A model generated the notes under the pieces. The model was not told where the DNA came from, did no database searches, and saw nothing but the letters and a program-made list of their open reading frames with translations. Position numbers and translations under genes: made by a program. Shown one piece after another: positions 25,179 to 34,400 of a stretch of 64,000 nt of DNA. Origin of the DNA: Saccharothrix sp. ALI-22-I (lineage in GTDB: Bacteria; Actinomycetota; Actinomycetes; Mycobacteriales; Pseudonocardiaceae); NCBI RefSeq assembly GCF_001984175.1, contig NZ_MTQP01000067.1, positions 434,001 through 498,000 on the forward strand. The letters are read 5' to 3'. The number at the start of each line of letters is the position of its first letter. Within the stretch, counting starts at the first letter, position 1.

Positions 25179-26242
25179 GCCTGCGGACGGCGTTCGAGAC
25201 CACGGTCGAACTGCTGCCGCGCCCGTTGGACCCGGTGCGGTCGATCAAGTTGAAGCTCGGGATCTTGCTGGTGTCGGCGATGGCGTCCGGGTTCGCGTAC
25301 TTCTGGTACCGGATCGGGTGGCTGGCGCCGGGCACGACGTTCGGGACGATCGCGATCGTGCTGGTGACGTCGCAGATCCTCGCGCACGGGATGACCAGGC
25401 CGTTGCGGGAGATGACGGCGGCGGTGCGGGCGATGCGGGCCGGTGACTACAGCCGGCGGGTGCGGGCGACGGCCCGGGACGAGGTCGGCGAGTTGGCCGA
25501 GGCGTTCAACCAGATGGCGGACGACCTGGGTGCGGCGGACCAGCAGCGGCGCGAGTTGATCGCGAACGTGTCGCACGAACTGCGGACGCCGATCACCGCT
25601 TTGCAGAACGTGCTGGAGAACGTGGTGGACGGGGTCGCGCAGCCCGATGCGGCGACCATGCGGACGGCGTTGGCGCAGACCGAGCGGCTGGGCCGGCTGG
25701 TGACCGAATTGCTGGACCTGTCGCGGATAGACGCGGGGGCGCACCGGTTGGACAAGGCGGATTTCGCTTTGGCGCCGTTGTTGGAGGAGGTCGTGGCGGA
25801 AGCCTCGGTGGCCGCTCGAGGGGTGCGGTTCACCATCGACGTCTCGCCGCCCGACGCGACGGTTCATGCCGATGAGGCCCGGCTGGCCCAGGTGGTCGCG
25901 AACCTGTTGGACAACGCCGCCCGACACGGCCCGGCCGGTGGCGAGGTGCGGATTTCGGCTTCGGTGAACGCGAATCTGGTGCTGGAGGTCGCGGACGACG
26001 GCCCGGGAATCGCGCCACAGGACCGGGTACGGGTTTTCGAACGCTTCACCCGAGGTGAACGAGCCGCCGGCGGCGGCACCGGCCTGGGCCTCAACATCGC
26101 CCGCTGGGTCGTCGACCTGCACGGCGGCACCATCGCCGTCGTCGACGGCCCAGGCTGCCGAATCCGGGCCACCATCCCCGCCACCACCGCCGGCCCGACC
26201 CCCACCAGCTCAGCCACCACCAGCCGCCGCGCCGCAACCTGA
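25175..26242 (+). CDS. Sensor histidine kinase (second two-component system)
   Basis: 355 residues from GTG 25175. Two adjacent membrane helices at about 24-45 and 50-68 with almost no external loop, then HAMP, a HisKA domain with H134 in SHELRTPITALQ, and a HATPase_c domain (LLDNAARHGPAGG, VADDGPGI, GGGTGLGLNIA). The lack of an extracytoplasmic sensor suggests it senses the membrane or an intramembrane signal. The Thr/Ser/Pro-rich tail is low-complexity. Confidence 0.95.
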   Translation: MSLRTAFETTVELLPRPLDPVRSIKLKLGILLVSAMASGFAYFWYRIGWLAPGTTFGTIAIVLVTSQILAHGMTRPLREMTAAVRAMRAGDYSRRVRATARDEVGELAEAFNQMADDLGAADQQRRELIANVSHELRTPITALQNVLENVVDGVAQPDAATMRTALAQTERLGRLVTELLDLSRIDAGAHRLDKADFALAPLLEEVVAEASVAARGVRFTIDVSPPDATVHADEARLAQVVANLLDNAARHGPAGGEVRISASVNANLVLEVADDGPGIAPQDRVRVFERFTRGERAAGGGTGLGLNIARWVVDLHGGTIAVVDGPGCRIRATIPATTAGPTPTSSATTSRRAAT

Positions 26243-26346
26243 CCCACGCGAAGGCACAGCGCAGCAGAGGTCCCCGCCCAAGGGGAACCCCGAATTCAAT
26301 TCAACCACCGACCACCGACAATTCCGCCCCACCACCACACCACCCA

Positions 26347-26456
26347 CGCGTGTCCAACATCCAGAACACGCGTGTCCAACGCTCAGAACACGCGTGTCCA
26401 ACATCCAGAACACGCGTGTCCAACGCTCAGAACACCCGAGTTCAACGCTCAGAACA
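26347..26456. repeat. 22-bp mosaic repeat array 3 with 44-bp higher-order period
   Basis: Five consecutive 22-bp units. The first four alternate between a CCAACATCCAGAAC core and a CCAACGCTCAGAAC core, so the real repeated block is 44 bp, present twice. The fifth is the GAGTTCAACGCTC subtype. It lies between two co-directional genes, 87 bp before the DUF4173 start. Confidence 0.88.
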
Positions 26457-26542
26457 CGCGCACTCAGCCACACCAATCCCACACAGCCACGAACCGCCGC
26501 ACACTCGGCGGGCGATGGCGCACGCCCTGGAGGCAAGACCCG

Positions 26543-27874
26543 ATGACCCCCAACCGCGTACTGCTCACCGGCACCGCAGCCGGAATCGGGGCGGCCGTTC
26601 TCCTCCCTCTCGACAAACCCGGCCTGGGCTGGTCCCTCACCGCCGTCGTCGTCTTCGCGCTCCTGCGCAAAGTCAGACCGGCGTGGGCGGTCCTCTCCGT
26701 CGCGCTGTTCGCCGTCGGCGCGTTCGTCGCGGCCGAATGGCTCTTCGTGCTCAGCGCGATCGCCGGCTGCGCCGCCGCGTCACTCGCGGTCGTCGGAGGG
26801 CGGACGGCGACCGGCCTCGCGTTGGGCGCGGGAGCAGTGCCGGTGTCCGCGGTAAGGGCCCTGCCGTGGCTGGCACGCGGTGTCAAGGAACGCGGCGCCC
26901 CACCGATGACGCGCCCCGTCCTCGCCACCGCCGGCCTGCTGGTGGTCTTCGTCCCACTGCTGGCCGGCGCCGACGCCGCGTTCGCCGACCTGCTCGGCTC
27001 GGTCGTCCCCGACGAATCGTCGGGCCAGCCGATCATCCTGTTCCTGGCAGTCGGCCTGTGCACGGTCGGCGCGTGCTACCTCCGGGTCTCACCGGTGAAT
27101 CTGGAGAGCGCCGCCGTTCTCGACCGCACGGTCGCACGACGTGACTGGATGCTCCCCGTAGGCGCGTTGGTACTCCTCTTCGCCACCTTCGTGGCGGTCC
27201 AGATCAACACCCTCTTCGCGGGCGACGAGCACGTCATCACCACCGCCGACCTCACCTACGCCGACCACGCCCGCAACGGCTTCTGGCAACTGCTCGCCGT
27301 CACCGTGCTCACCCTGGGCGTCATCGCCATCGTCGCCCGCCGTGCCCACCTCGACTCAGCCACCGACCGCAAGTGGCTGCGCGGCCTCCTGGGCGCACTC
27401 AGCGGGCTCACGCTGGTGATCGTCGCCTCCGCCCTCACCCGCATGTGGCTCTACCAGCAGGCGTACGGCTTCACCGTGCTCCGCGTCCTCGTTTCCGCCT
27501 GCGAACTGTGGCTGGGCGTGATCTACCTGCTGGTCCTCGCCGCGGGCGTGCGGCTGGAAGCCGGGTGGCTGGCCCGCGCCGTCGTGGGCACGGGGTTCGC
27601 CACCCTGGTCGGACTGGCCGCGCTCAACCCCGACCGGTTCATCGCCGAACGCAACATCGACCGCTGGCACGAGACCCAGAAGATCGACATCTGGTACCTC
27701 GGCCGGCTCTCCGACGACGCCCTACCGGCCCTCGCCTCACTCCCGCCCGACCTGCGCGACTGCGCCCTGGCGTTCCGCCGCGTCGAGCCTGACGACTGGC
27801 GCGAGTGGAACCTCGGCCGCCAAGAGGCCCGCGCCACCCTCGCCGGTCTCAACCTCGGCGCGTGTAGGCGGTGA
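26543..27874 (+). CDS. DUF4173-type polytopic membrane protein
   Basis: 443 residues from ATG 26543, with GGAGG 9 nt upstream. About ten to twelve hydrophobic helices, with the family-like stretch PLLAGADAAFADLLGSVVP and a central TLFAGDEHVITTADLTYADHARNGFWQLL. The cytoplasmic or outer tail contains ALNPDRFIAERNIDRW, as in DUF4173/DUF4153 proteins. Function unknown. It follows a two-component system but is separated from it by 300 bp including a repeat array, so co-transcription is uncertain. Confidence 0.88.
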   Translation: MTPNRVLLTGTAAGIGAAVLLPLDKPGLGWSLTAVVVFALLRKVRPAWAVLSVALFAVGAFVAAEWLFVLSAIAGCAAASLAVVGGRTATGLALGAGAVPVSAVRALPWLARGVKERGAPPMTRPVLATAGLLVVFVPLLAGADAAFADLLGSVVPDESSGQPIILFLAVGLCTVGACYLRVSPVNLESAAVLDRTVARRDWMLPVGALVLLFATFVAVQINTLFAGDEHVITTADLTYADHARNGFWQLLAVTVLTLGVIAIVARRAHLDSATDRKWLRGLLGALSGLTLVIVASALTRMWLYQQAYGFTVLRVLVSACELWLGVIYLLVLAAGVRLEAGWLARAVVGTGFATLVGLAALNPDRFIAERNIDRWHETQKIDIWYLGRLSDDALPALASLPPDLRDCALAFRRVEPDDWREWNLGRQEARATLAGLNLGACRR

Positions 27875-27925
27875 CGCAGTAGGCGCGGCGCGGGTGTCGC
27901 AGCAGGTCAGCGCGCCAGCCAACCA

Positions 27926-28131
27926 CGTTCTGAGCGTTCAACTCGCCTGTTCCGAACGTTGGACACGCGCGTTCTGGGCGTTGGACACGCGCGTGAGTCG
28001 TACGTTCGGGTCGCGAGAGTCGAACGCTCAGGACGGAGAGGTGGGTGTGGAGGCTGGGCTCGCGTGTTCTGAGTGTTGAACTCACGGGGCCTGAGCGTTC
28101 GACTCTCGGGGCCTCGGAGTTCGGCTCACGG
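27926..28131. repeat. 22-bp mosaic repeat array 4
   Basis: Mixed subtypes between two co-directional genes: reverse units (GAACGTTGGACAC), then TGAGTCGTACGTTC and GAGAGTCGAACGCTC, then a reverse GTTGAACTC and GTTCGACTCTC pair. The left and right halves can pair through the GAGAGTCGAACGCTCAGG motif (about 28014-28031) and its reverse copy (about 28091-28109), a stem of about 17 bp. Confidence 0.8.
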
Positions 28132-28262
28132 GGATGGGGTGGGCGGGTGGGGTGAGGGGTGGGGAATGTCGCAATTGGCGGGGAAGAGGGGGAAGGTGGG
28201 CTGAACTGCTCCATTCGTGGGTACGGGGACTGGAACGTCCCCGCACGAGGAGGTGCCCGTCC

Positions 28263-29390
28263 GTGCTTGCAGCCGTCCTCACGTTCGCCGGCTCGCTGCT
28301 GGTCGCACTGATCGCCGTCACGCTCGTCCACCGGGTGGTCAGCCGCATCGGCCGGCGGTCGGCGTTGTTCGCCGGGCTCGCCCGGTACGCGCACCGGCCT
28401 GCGCTGGCCGTGGCGGTGTTGGTGGCCGTGCAGTTCTCGTTGGGTGTGGTGGCGCGGGGCGACTGGCGGCCGGTCGCGCTGCACGTCACGGGTATAGCGC
28501 TGATCCTGGCCGGCGCGTGGCTGCTCGCCTCACTGCTGGTGGTGATCGAGGACGCGACGCTGGCTCGCATCAAGATCGACGTGTCGGACAACCGGCACGC
28601 CCGCCGCGTGCACACGCAGATCACGCTGGTCCGACGGGTCACCGTGGTCGTGGTGAGCATCCTGGCGGCAGCCGCGGTGCTGATGACGTTCCCCGGCGCC
28701 CGTGCCGCCGGGGCGAGCATCCTGGCGTCGGCCGGTGTCATCGGCGCCATCGCCGCGCTGGCGGCGCAGTCGTTGCTGGGCAACGTGTTCGCCGGCGTGC
28801 AGATCGCGTTCAGCGACGCCCTCAGGCTGGACGACGTGGTGGTCGTGGAGAACGAGTGGGGCCGGATCGAGGACATCACCCTCACCTACGTGGTCGTGCA
28901 CCTGTGGGACGACCGGCGCCTGATCCTGCCCACCTCCTACTTCCTCGGCAAGCCGTTCCAGAACTGGACCCGGACCCAGTCGGCGCTCCTCGGCACGGTG
29001 GAGCTGGACCTCGACTGGACGGTGCCGGTCGAGGACATGCGCCACGAGCTGCGGAACGCGCTGGAGAGCAGCGACCTGTGGGACGGCCGGGTGTGCGTGC
29101 TCCAGGTGACGGACGCGGTCGGGTCGTTCGTGCGGATTCGGGCACTGGTGAGCGCGTCGGACGCCGGGCGGCTGTGGGACCTGCGGTGCGTGGCGCGCGA
29201 GCACCTGGTCGGCTGGCTGCGGTCGCACCACGCGGGCGCGCTGCCGCAGATCCGGGTGCGTGACCTGCCCCGAGCCAACGGTCAGGCGTCGGTGCAGCCG
29301 GCGAACGGGTCGTCCGACAACCGCGTGTTCGGTGAGAGCGCGGACGGCCAGGAACGCGTGCAGGCGTTCAGCGGCCCCGACCACAACTGA
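28263..29390 (+). CDS. MscS-family mechanosensitive ion channel
   Basis: 375 residues from GTG 28263, with AGGAGG 9 nt upstream. Four hydrophobic helices; the pore helix is Gly/Ala-rich (AGVIGAIAALAAQSLLGNVFAG), quoted here in pieces as GVIGAIAALAAQS and LLGNVFAGV. The MscS beta domain is DALRLDDVVVVENEWGRIED with RRLILPTSYF. It opens under membrane tension to release osmolytes. The C-terminal ~40 residues are polar and variable. Confidence 0.93.
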   Translation: MLAAVLTFAGSLLVALIAVTLVHRVVSRIGRRSALFAGLARYAHRPALAVAVLVAVQFSLGVVARGDWRPVALHVTGIALILAGAWLLASLLVVIEDATLARIKIDVSDNRHARRVHTQITLVRRVTVVVVSILAAAAVLMTFPGARAAGASILASAGVIGAIAALAAQSLLGNVFAGVQIAFSDALRLDDVVVVENEWGRIEDITLTYVVVHLWDDRRLILPTSYFLGKPFQNWTRTQSALLGTVELDLDWTVPVEDMRHELRNALESSDLWDGRVCVLQVTDAVGSFVRIRALVSASDAGRLWDLRCVAREHLVGWLRSHHAGALPQIRVRDLPRANGQASVQPANGSSDNRVFGESADGQERVQAFSGPDHN

Positions 29391-29463
29391 GACACCACAG
29401 CTGAGGCAACCGAAAGCGCCTCCTGGTCCGTCCTGGGGAGGAGGATCGTGGCCGGGAGGGCGC

Positions 29464-29922
29464 ATGCGAAGACTGGTGGTGGCGGCGGTGCTCGGGGCGG
29501 TGGCGCTGGGAACGGCGGGCTGCGGGCAAGCCGCGCAGCAGAGCGGCGCACAGCAGACCGGCGCACAGCAGACCGGCGCGGAGGTGACCGCGTCCCCGCA
29601 CGTGCTCACGGGTCCGGCTTCGGCGACCTCGGAGGTCCAGGTGTCCCCCAAGCTCAGCCCGCACGGCAAGGACGTCCTGGCACAGGCCGAACGCGCCGGC
29701 GCGACGTCGGTCGTGCTGACCATCGCCACCGAGCCCGGCGCGACCGAACGAACGGTCGCGGACCTGCAACGACTGGGCGCGACCGTAGAGGCGTCCGACG
29801 CCACGATCGGCTACGTCCGGGTGTCCGTGCCGATCGCGTTGGCCGAACGCGCGGCCTCCGCCGAAGGCGTCCGCCAGGCCGACGTGGACGAACCCCTGTC
29901 CTACGGCGACCCCACTCCTTAG
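29464..29922 (+). CDS. Lipoprotein with stand-alone subtilase-propeptide-like (I9) domain
   Basis: 152 residues. Signal peptide with lipobox (ALGTAGCGQ, lipid-modified Cys at about 20), a short GAQQT-repeat linker, then an ~85-residue domain. That domain closely resembles the propeptide of the S8 protease encoded at 31495-34740: compare YVRVSVPIALAERAAS and ADVDEPLSYGDP with YLKVSVPRDKAEQAAK and VDVDGLVALDDP. Subtilase propeptides act as chaperones and inhibitors, so this could be a membrane-tethered protease inhibitor or folding aid. That role is inferred; the similarity is seen directly. Confidence 0.85.
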   Translation: MRRLVVAAVLGAVALGTAGCGQAAQQSGAQQTGAQQTGAEVTASPHVLTGPASATSEVQVSPKLSPHGKDVLAQAERAGATSVVLTIATEPGATERTVADLQRLGATVEASDATIGYVRVSVPIALAERAASAEGVRQADVDEPLSYGDPTP

Positions 29923-29945
29923 CAACAGCCCAGCATCTCCGGTTT

Positions 29946-29985
29946 CACCGTGCGACCGGACGGGTATTGCCCGTCCAGCACGGTG
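29946..29985 (+). terminator. Two-stem hairpin after the lipoprotein gene
   Basis: CACCGTGC (29946-29953) pairs with GCACGGTG (29978-29985). Inside it GGACGGG (29958-29964) pairs with CCCGTCC (29970-29976) around a TATTG loop. It lies 24 bp after the lipoprotein stop and before the P-loop gene, and is likely a terminator or attenuator. Confidence 0.6.
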
Positions 29986-30033
29986 CAAGCGCCTCCGCTC
30001 CACCGGCGGTTCCAGGGGTGAGGGGTGTTGGCG

Positions 30034-31404
30034 ATGCACTGGTCTCTGCAACTGGCGGTCTCGGTCACGAGCGGTTTGCTCGTCACGGCGGTGGTGGCGG
30101 GCGTGCGCGCGTTACGGGCGCGCAGACGGATGCCCGACGCGTCGTCCCAGAAGGTCAACCGCCGCAACTACTTGTCCGCGATCCTCCACGCGTCCCAGGA
30201 CAAGGGGGTGCGGCGGTTGCACGCGTTGGTGCCCAACCTGACCCCGGCGGCCGGCAACGAGCAGCTGACCCGCATCCAGCAGGCGTGGGAGGCGATCAAC
30301 CGCCGCGGCGAGATCCGGATCGTCACCAGGGAGAGCCACGAGGGCATCGTGGCCGCCGCCGAACTGGCCGCGCGCGGTATCGAGGTCCGGGTCGACCGGT
30401 CCCACAACACCAACGGCCTGTCGTTCCACATCTTCAGCGGCGAGCGCGACAGCGTGGTGATCAACCACCGGGACGGCAGCCGCGACCGGCCGTCCCGGCT
30501 CAACGGCCCCGAGCCGGCGCAGGTCTTCCAAGGCGGCTTCGACCAGGCGTGGACGCAGGCCGTGCCGCTGGAGTCGGTGCTGGCCGAAGAGGTCCTCCGG
30601 CCCGGTGACAGCGTGGCGCGGGCGTGCGCCAGAACCCATGGCGTGCGGGCGAAGTACCGGCTGGACGACGACGTGACCGCGTCGCTGGTGCGGCACGTCG
30701 CGTTCCGGCACTCCGCGTCGGTCGTGTTCATCACCGGGCAGCCGGGGGTCGGGAAGTCGACGGTGCGCCGGCACCTGGCGGCGAAGCTGCGCGCGCTGCG
30801 GTTCCAGGTCGACGAGTTCACCGACTACCCGTTCGCCTTCCACGACCACGTGCACCGGCAGATCGCCCTCGAAGGGACGCGCGGCGAGGGGTTCACCGCG
30901 CACGCGGGCGGCGCGTTCCACGTGCGGGACGAGCGGGACCTGGAGCCGGCGCTGCGGTCGTTGTCCAACAAGGTGTGGGAGAACCGCGGCCACAGCCGCA
31001 TCACGCTGGTGGAGTTCGCCCGGTCCGACCTGGCCGCCGCGTTCCAGGTGTTCGGCGACGAGGTGCTGGCCGCGGCGCAGGTGATCCACGTGTCCGCGTC
31101 CGCCGCGACCCGGTCGGCACGCCTGGAGCGCCGTGCGCAGCCGCCGAAGCTGGCGATCGTGGGGCAGGACATAGTGATCAGCCCGTCCGACGACCACCAG
31201 CTGCCGAGCACGGCGGCGAACTCGCTCTACGCCTCCGACGACGGCGACCGCCAACTCGACCGCATCGGGTCGCTGAAGGCCCGGGTGCACCGGATCGACA
31301 ACGAGTACGACGACATCAACCTGGAACGGGCCGACGAGAAGCTGGACGCGTTCATCAAGGCCGTCGTGCGGCCCTACAAGTCCTCGCTCACCGTTGCGGC
31401 GTAA
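30034..31404 (+). CDS. Membrane-anchored protein with PLD-like and P-loop kinase-like domains
   Basis: 456 residues from ATG 30034, with AGGGG about 8 nt upstream. One N-terminal membrane helix (about 3-25). A domain at about 50-185 looks like a non-catalytic phospholipase D-type fold (RGEIRIVTRESHEGIVAAAE, LSFHIFSGERDSVVINH), and FQGGFDQAWTQA matches the end of such domains. A P-loop NTPase at about 220-400 has TGQPGVGKSTVRRHL (K241) and a nucleotide-kinase-like lid (VSASAATRSARLERRAQPPK). I do not recognise the full architecture. A signalling or small-molecule phosphotransfer role at the membrane is possible. Confidence 0.82.
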   Translation: MHWSLQLAVSVTSGLLVTAVVAGVRALRARRRMPDASSQKVNRRNYLSAILHASQDKGVRRLHALVPNLTPAAGNEQLTRIQQAWEAINRRGEIRIVTRESHEGIVAAAELAARGIEVRVDRSHNTNGLSFHIFSGERDSVVINHRDGSRDRPSRLNGPEPAQVFQGGFDQAWTQAVPLESVLAEEVLRPGDSVARACARTHGVRAKYRLDDDVTASLVRHVAFRHSASVVFITGQPGVGKSTVRRHLAAKLRALRFQVDEFTDYPFAFHDHVHRQIALEGTRGEGFTAHAGGAFHVRDERDLEPALRSLSNKVWENRGHSRITLVEFARSDLAAAFQVFGDEVLAAAQVIHVSASAATRSARLERRAQPPKLAIVGQDIVISPSDDHQLPSTAANSLYASDDGDRQLDRIGSLKARVHRIDNEYDDINLERADEKLDAFIKAVVRPYKSSLTVAA

Positions 31405-31425
31405 GGACAGCAGAGGAGATAAAGG

Positions 31426-31466
31426 CTCAGGGCCACCCCCGCGTCGAGCGCGTGAGTGGCCCTGAG
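31426..31466. terminator. Hairpin between the P-loop gene and the S8 protease
   Basis: CTCAGGGCCAC (31426-31436) pairs perfectly with GTGGCCCTGAG (31456-31466), between convergent stops at 31404 and 31495. Bidirectional terminator. Confidence 0.75.
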
Positions 31467-31494
31467 GTCTGTGTGGCGTCGTGGCGTTGTTGCG

Positions 31495-34400
31495 TCAGGC
31501 CACGTTCTGGATGATCACCGAGCTGCGGCCGACGATCGCGCCTTCCGCGGTCTGCACGGTCAGCTCACCGCGCAGCACCCGACCGGCACCGGCTGCACCG
31601 GCTGCGGTCACCGTGCCGGGGACCGTCCACGTCGCACCGGCGACGCGTTCGGCGTCGGCGTCGGTCACCGCGACCGTGCCGAGGCCCGGAGCGGTGAACA
31701 CGTCGACGTAGTCGTACTCCGTGGTGCCCGAGGGCACCTCGTAGCCGTCCACCCGGACCTGCCACGCGCCGGCGACCGGGTTGTTGATGGTCACCGACTC
31801 CTCCGAGTCGCCGTCCGCCTGCTGACCGGCCAGCACGCAGGTGCCGGAGGTGCAGTTGTAGACGAACAGGTCGAGGTCGGCGGAGACGTCACTGGTCTTG
31901 CCGATCGTCGCGCGCAGCGACGTCGAGCCCGGCGCCACGACCAGGTCGTACGCCTGGACCGTCGCGTCGGCGATGGTCGGGCGCGCGATCCGGGCGCTGG
32001 CAAGCGAGCCGCCCACGAGCCGGCCGTTGAACGCCGCCAGCGAGTTGGTCACCGCGTACTCGCGGCTGATCGGCGTGCCGATCGTGGCCGACGGGATGGT
32101 GTCCGGGTTCGGGCTGACCGTCGTGCCCAGCACGGACGCGGTCACCGAGAACGGGGCCGCGTCGGCGTCCGAGGTGCGCCGCGCCTCGACCACGATCTCC
32201 CACACGCCCGGCAGCGGGTTGCTGACCGTGCGGCTGGTCGGCGTGCCGTTGGTGCAACCGGCGCCCGCGTCGGGGTTGTAGCAGTTGGTCGAGGACGTGA
32301 CGTCGAACGGCACGCCGTACGGGTCGTAGCGCAGGAACCGGACCTGGCCCTTACCGGCCTCGGCGCCGCCGGCCACCATGTCGATCTTCAGCGCGCTGGC
32401 GCCCACGGGCACCTTCACGAAGAAGCTCTTCGACTGGTTGCGCGGGATCGTGCCGGTCTTGGTCACCGCGAACTTGCCCGCCGTGGTGAACTCGTCGGCC
32501 GCGAACACGGTGTTGAGCGTGAACACGTCCAGGCCGGTGGTGGCCGGGTTGTCCAGCTTCAACACGGCCGAGTGCGCGCCCGCCGTGGTCGGCTTGACCT
32601 TGACGTCGAACTTCACCGGCGTGTTCAGCGGCAGGCTGACCAGGGACTTGGACTTGAACGTGCCGTCGTTGCCCTGCCAGTTCACCATGAACTGCTGGTT
32701 GGTGTTCGGGCCCGTGGTGCGGGTCAGGGTGTACGTGCGCACGTACTCCTTGCCCACGACGACGCCCTCGCGGTCGTGGATGCCGACACCGGTGTTCGGG
32801 GTGGCCAGCAGGCCGGACAGCGCGGTGTTCACGGTCACCGAGGTGCTGACCGCCTGCGTCTCCGGGTGCTCGTCCAGGTGCTCCCACGCGTGCTTGGTGT
32901 CGAACAGACCCGCGCCCTGCTCGTAGGCCTGGAGCGTGGAGACCCACTTGGTGCTGGACTGGATCGCGTTGCGCAGCGCCGCGACCGGCGGGCGCTCGCC
33001 GTTGTGCTCGGCCTTGTACGCGCTGACGAGCAGTGCGGCGGCGCCGGTGGCCTGCGGTGCGGCCATCGAGGTGCCGTTGAACATCCCGTAGCCCGCGGGC
33101 AGGGCGAAGGTGCCCGCCAGCGGACCGGGCTGCTGCCACTGCGGCGTGGTGGAGACCGCCGAGCCGGGCGCGACGATGTTCGGCTTGAACCCGCCGTCCT
33201 CACGCGGACCGCGAGAGGAGAAACCGTGCAGGCCCTCGCGCTGCGCGGTCACCGAACCGTAGTTGGCCAGCCAGGTGTCCTTGGTGATGTACGAGCCGAC
33301 GCTCACCGCGTCCGTGGAGACCGACGGGTCGCCGACGGTGTTCGCGCCCGCGCCGCTGTTGCCCGCGGAGATGAACACCTGCACGTTGTACTCGGCGATG
33401 GTGCGGTTGTAGAGCTCCGCACGCGCGTTGTTGCCGTCGTTGAGCGCCGGCAGGCCGCCGATGGAGATGTTGATGACGTCGGCGCCGTTGCGCGCCGCGT
33501 ACAGCAGGCCGTCGATCAGACCGCTGTTGGTGCACGACGGGGTCGAGAGGCAGACCTTGACCGCCATCAGCTTCGCGCCGGGAGCGGCGCCGGCCATCTT
33601 GCCGCCGAACATCTTGTTCGCCGCGGTGATGCCCGCGACGTGCGAGCCGTGCGCGGCGGCCGAGATGCCGAGGTTGACCCACGCGGTGCCGGCGGCGTCG
33701 TAGATCGACTTGTCGGTCTGCACCACGAACGCCACGGTGTCCAGCACCGGGGTGGCCGGGTTGTCGACGCCGAAGTGGCCGACGTCCTTCTTGTACTTGT
33801 AGTCGATCATCGCGGTCTGGTCGGTGAAGTCGCCGTCACCGTCCACGTCCACGCGGACTTCCTTGGTGGTGATGTCCTGCAGCACGCCGAAGGCGTCCGT
33901 GCGGTCACCGTCGCGGTTGATGTCACCGCCGGTCTCGCTGTTGCCCAGGCCGAAGTCGCCCGCGGTCTCGCGGAACAGGCCGAAGCTGAACGGGCCGCCG
34001 GTGGCGGGCGCGGTGTAGGTCGCGCCGCCGGCGGTGAACGCGCCGTTGTAGCGGCCGGAGACCTGGAGCCAGGTGCCGTCACCGGAGTTGGTGGCGTTGG
34101 CGTTGTACCAGTCGACGATCTTGCGCTCACCGGTCGAGGTGGTCGCCAGCGCCGGGTGGTCCAGGTCGATGCCGGTGTCCATGATGGCGATCGTCGTGCC
34201 GCGGCCGTCCCACTGGGGGTGCTCGTCGGTGAACTGCGCCGCCTTGGTGTCCTGCGTCGGCATGTACGGGTTCTTCTTGGGCGTCTTCGCGCCCGGTGCC
34301 GGCTGCGGCAGCGGGCTGCCCATGCCGTCGGGGCGCGGGTCGTCCAGGGCGACCAGGCCGTCCACGTCCACCGCGTTCACGGACGCGAGCTTGGCGGCCT

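Noticed and set aside
27926-28131. Transposon ends or a MITE at the repeat arrays
   Set aside because: No target-site duplication, no consistent terminal inverted repeat and no transposase remnant; array ends differ at each locus.
29919-30060. Minus-strand frame with a Cys-rich end (GACTVLDGQYPSGRTVK, EMLGCC) that could look like a small peptide gene
   Set aside because: The bases form a strong two-stem hairpin between two plus-strand genes, and the frame overlaps the P-loop gene start. The apparent coding pattern is explained by the stem.
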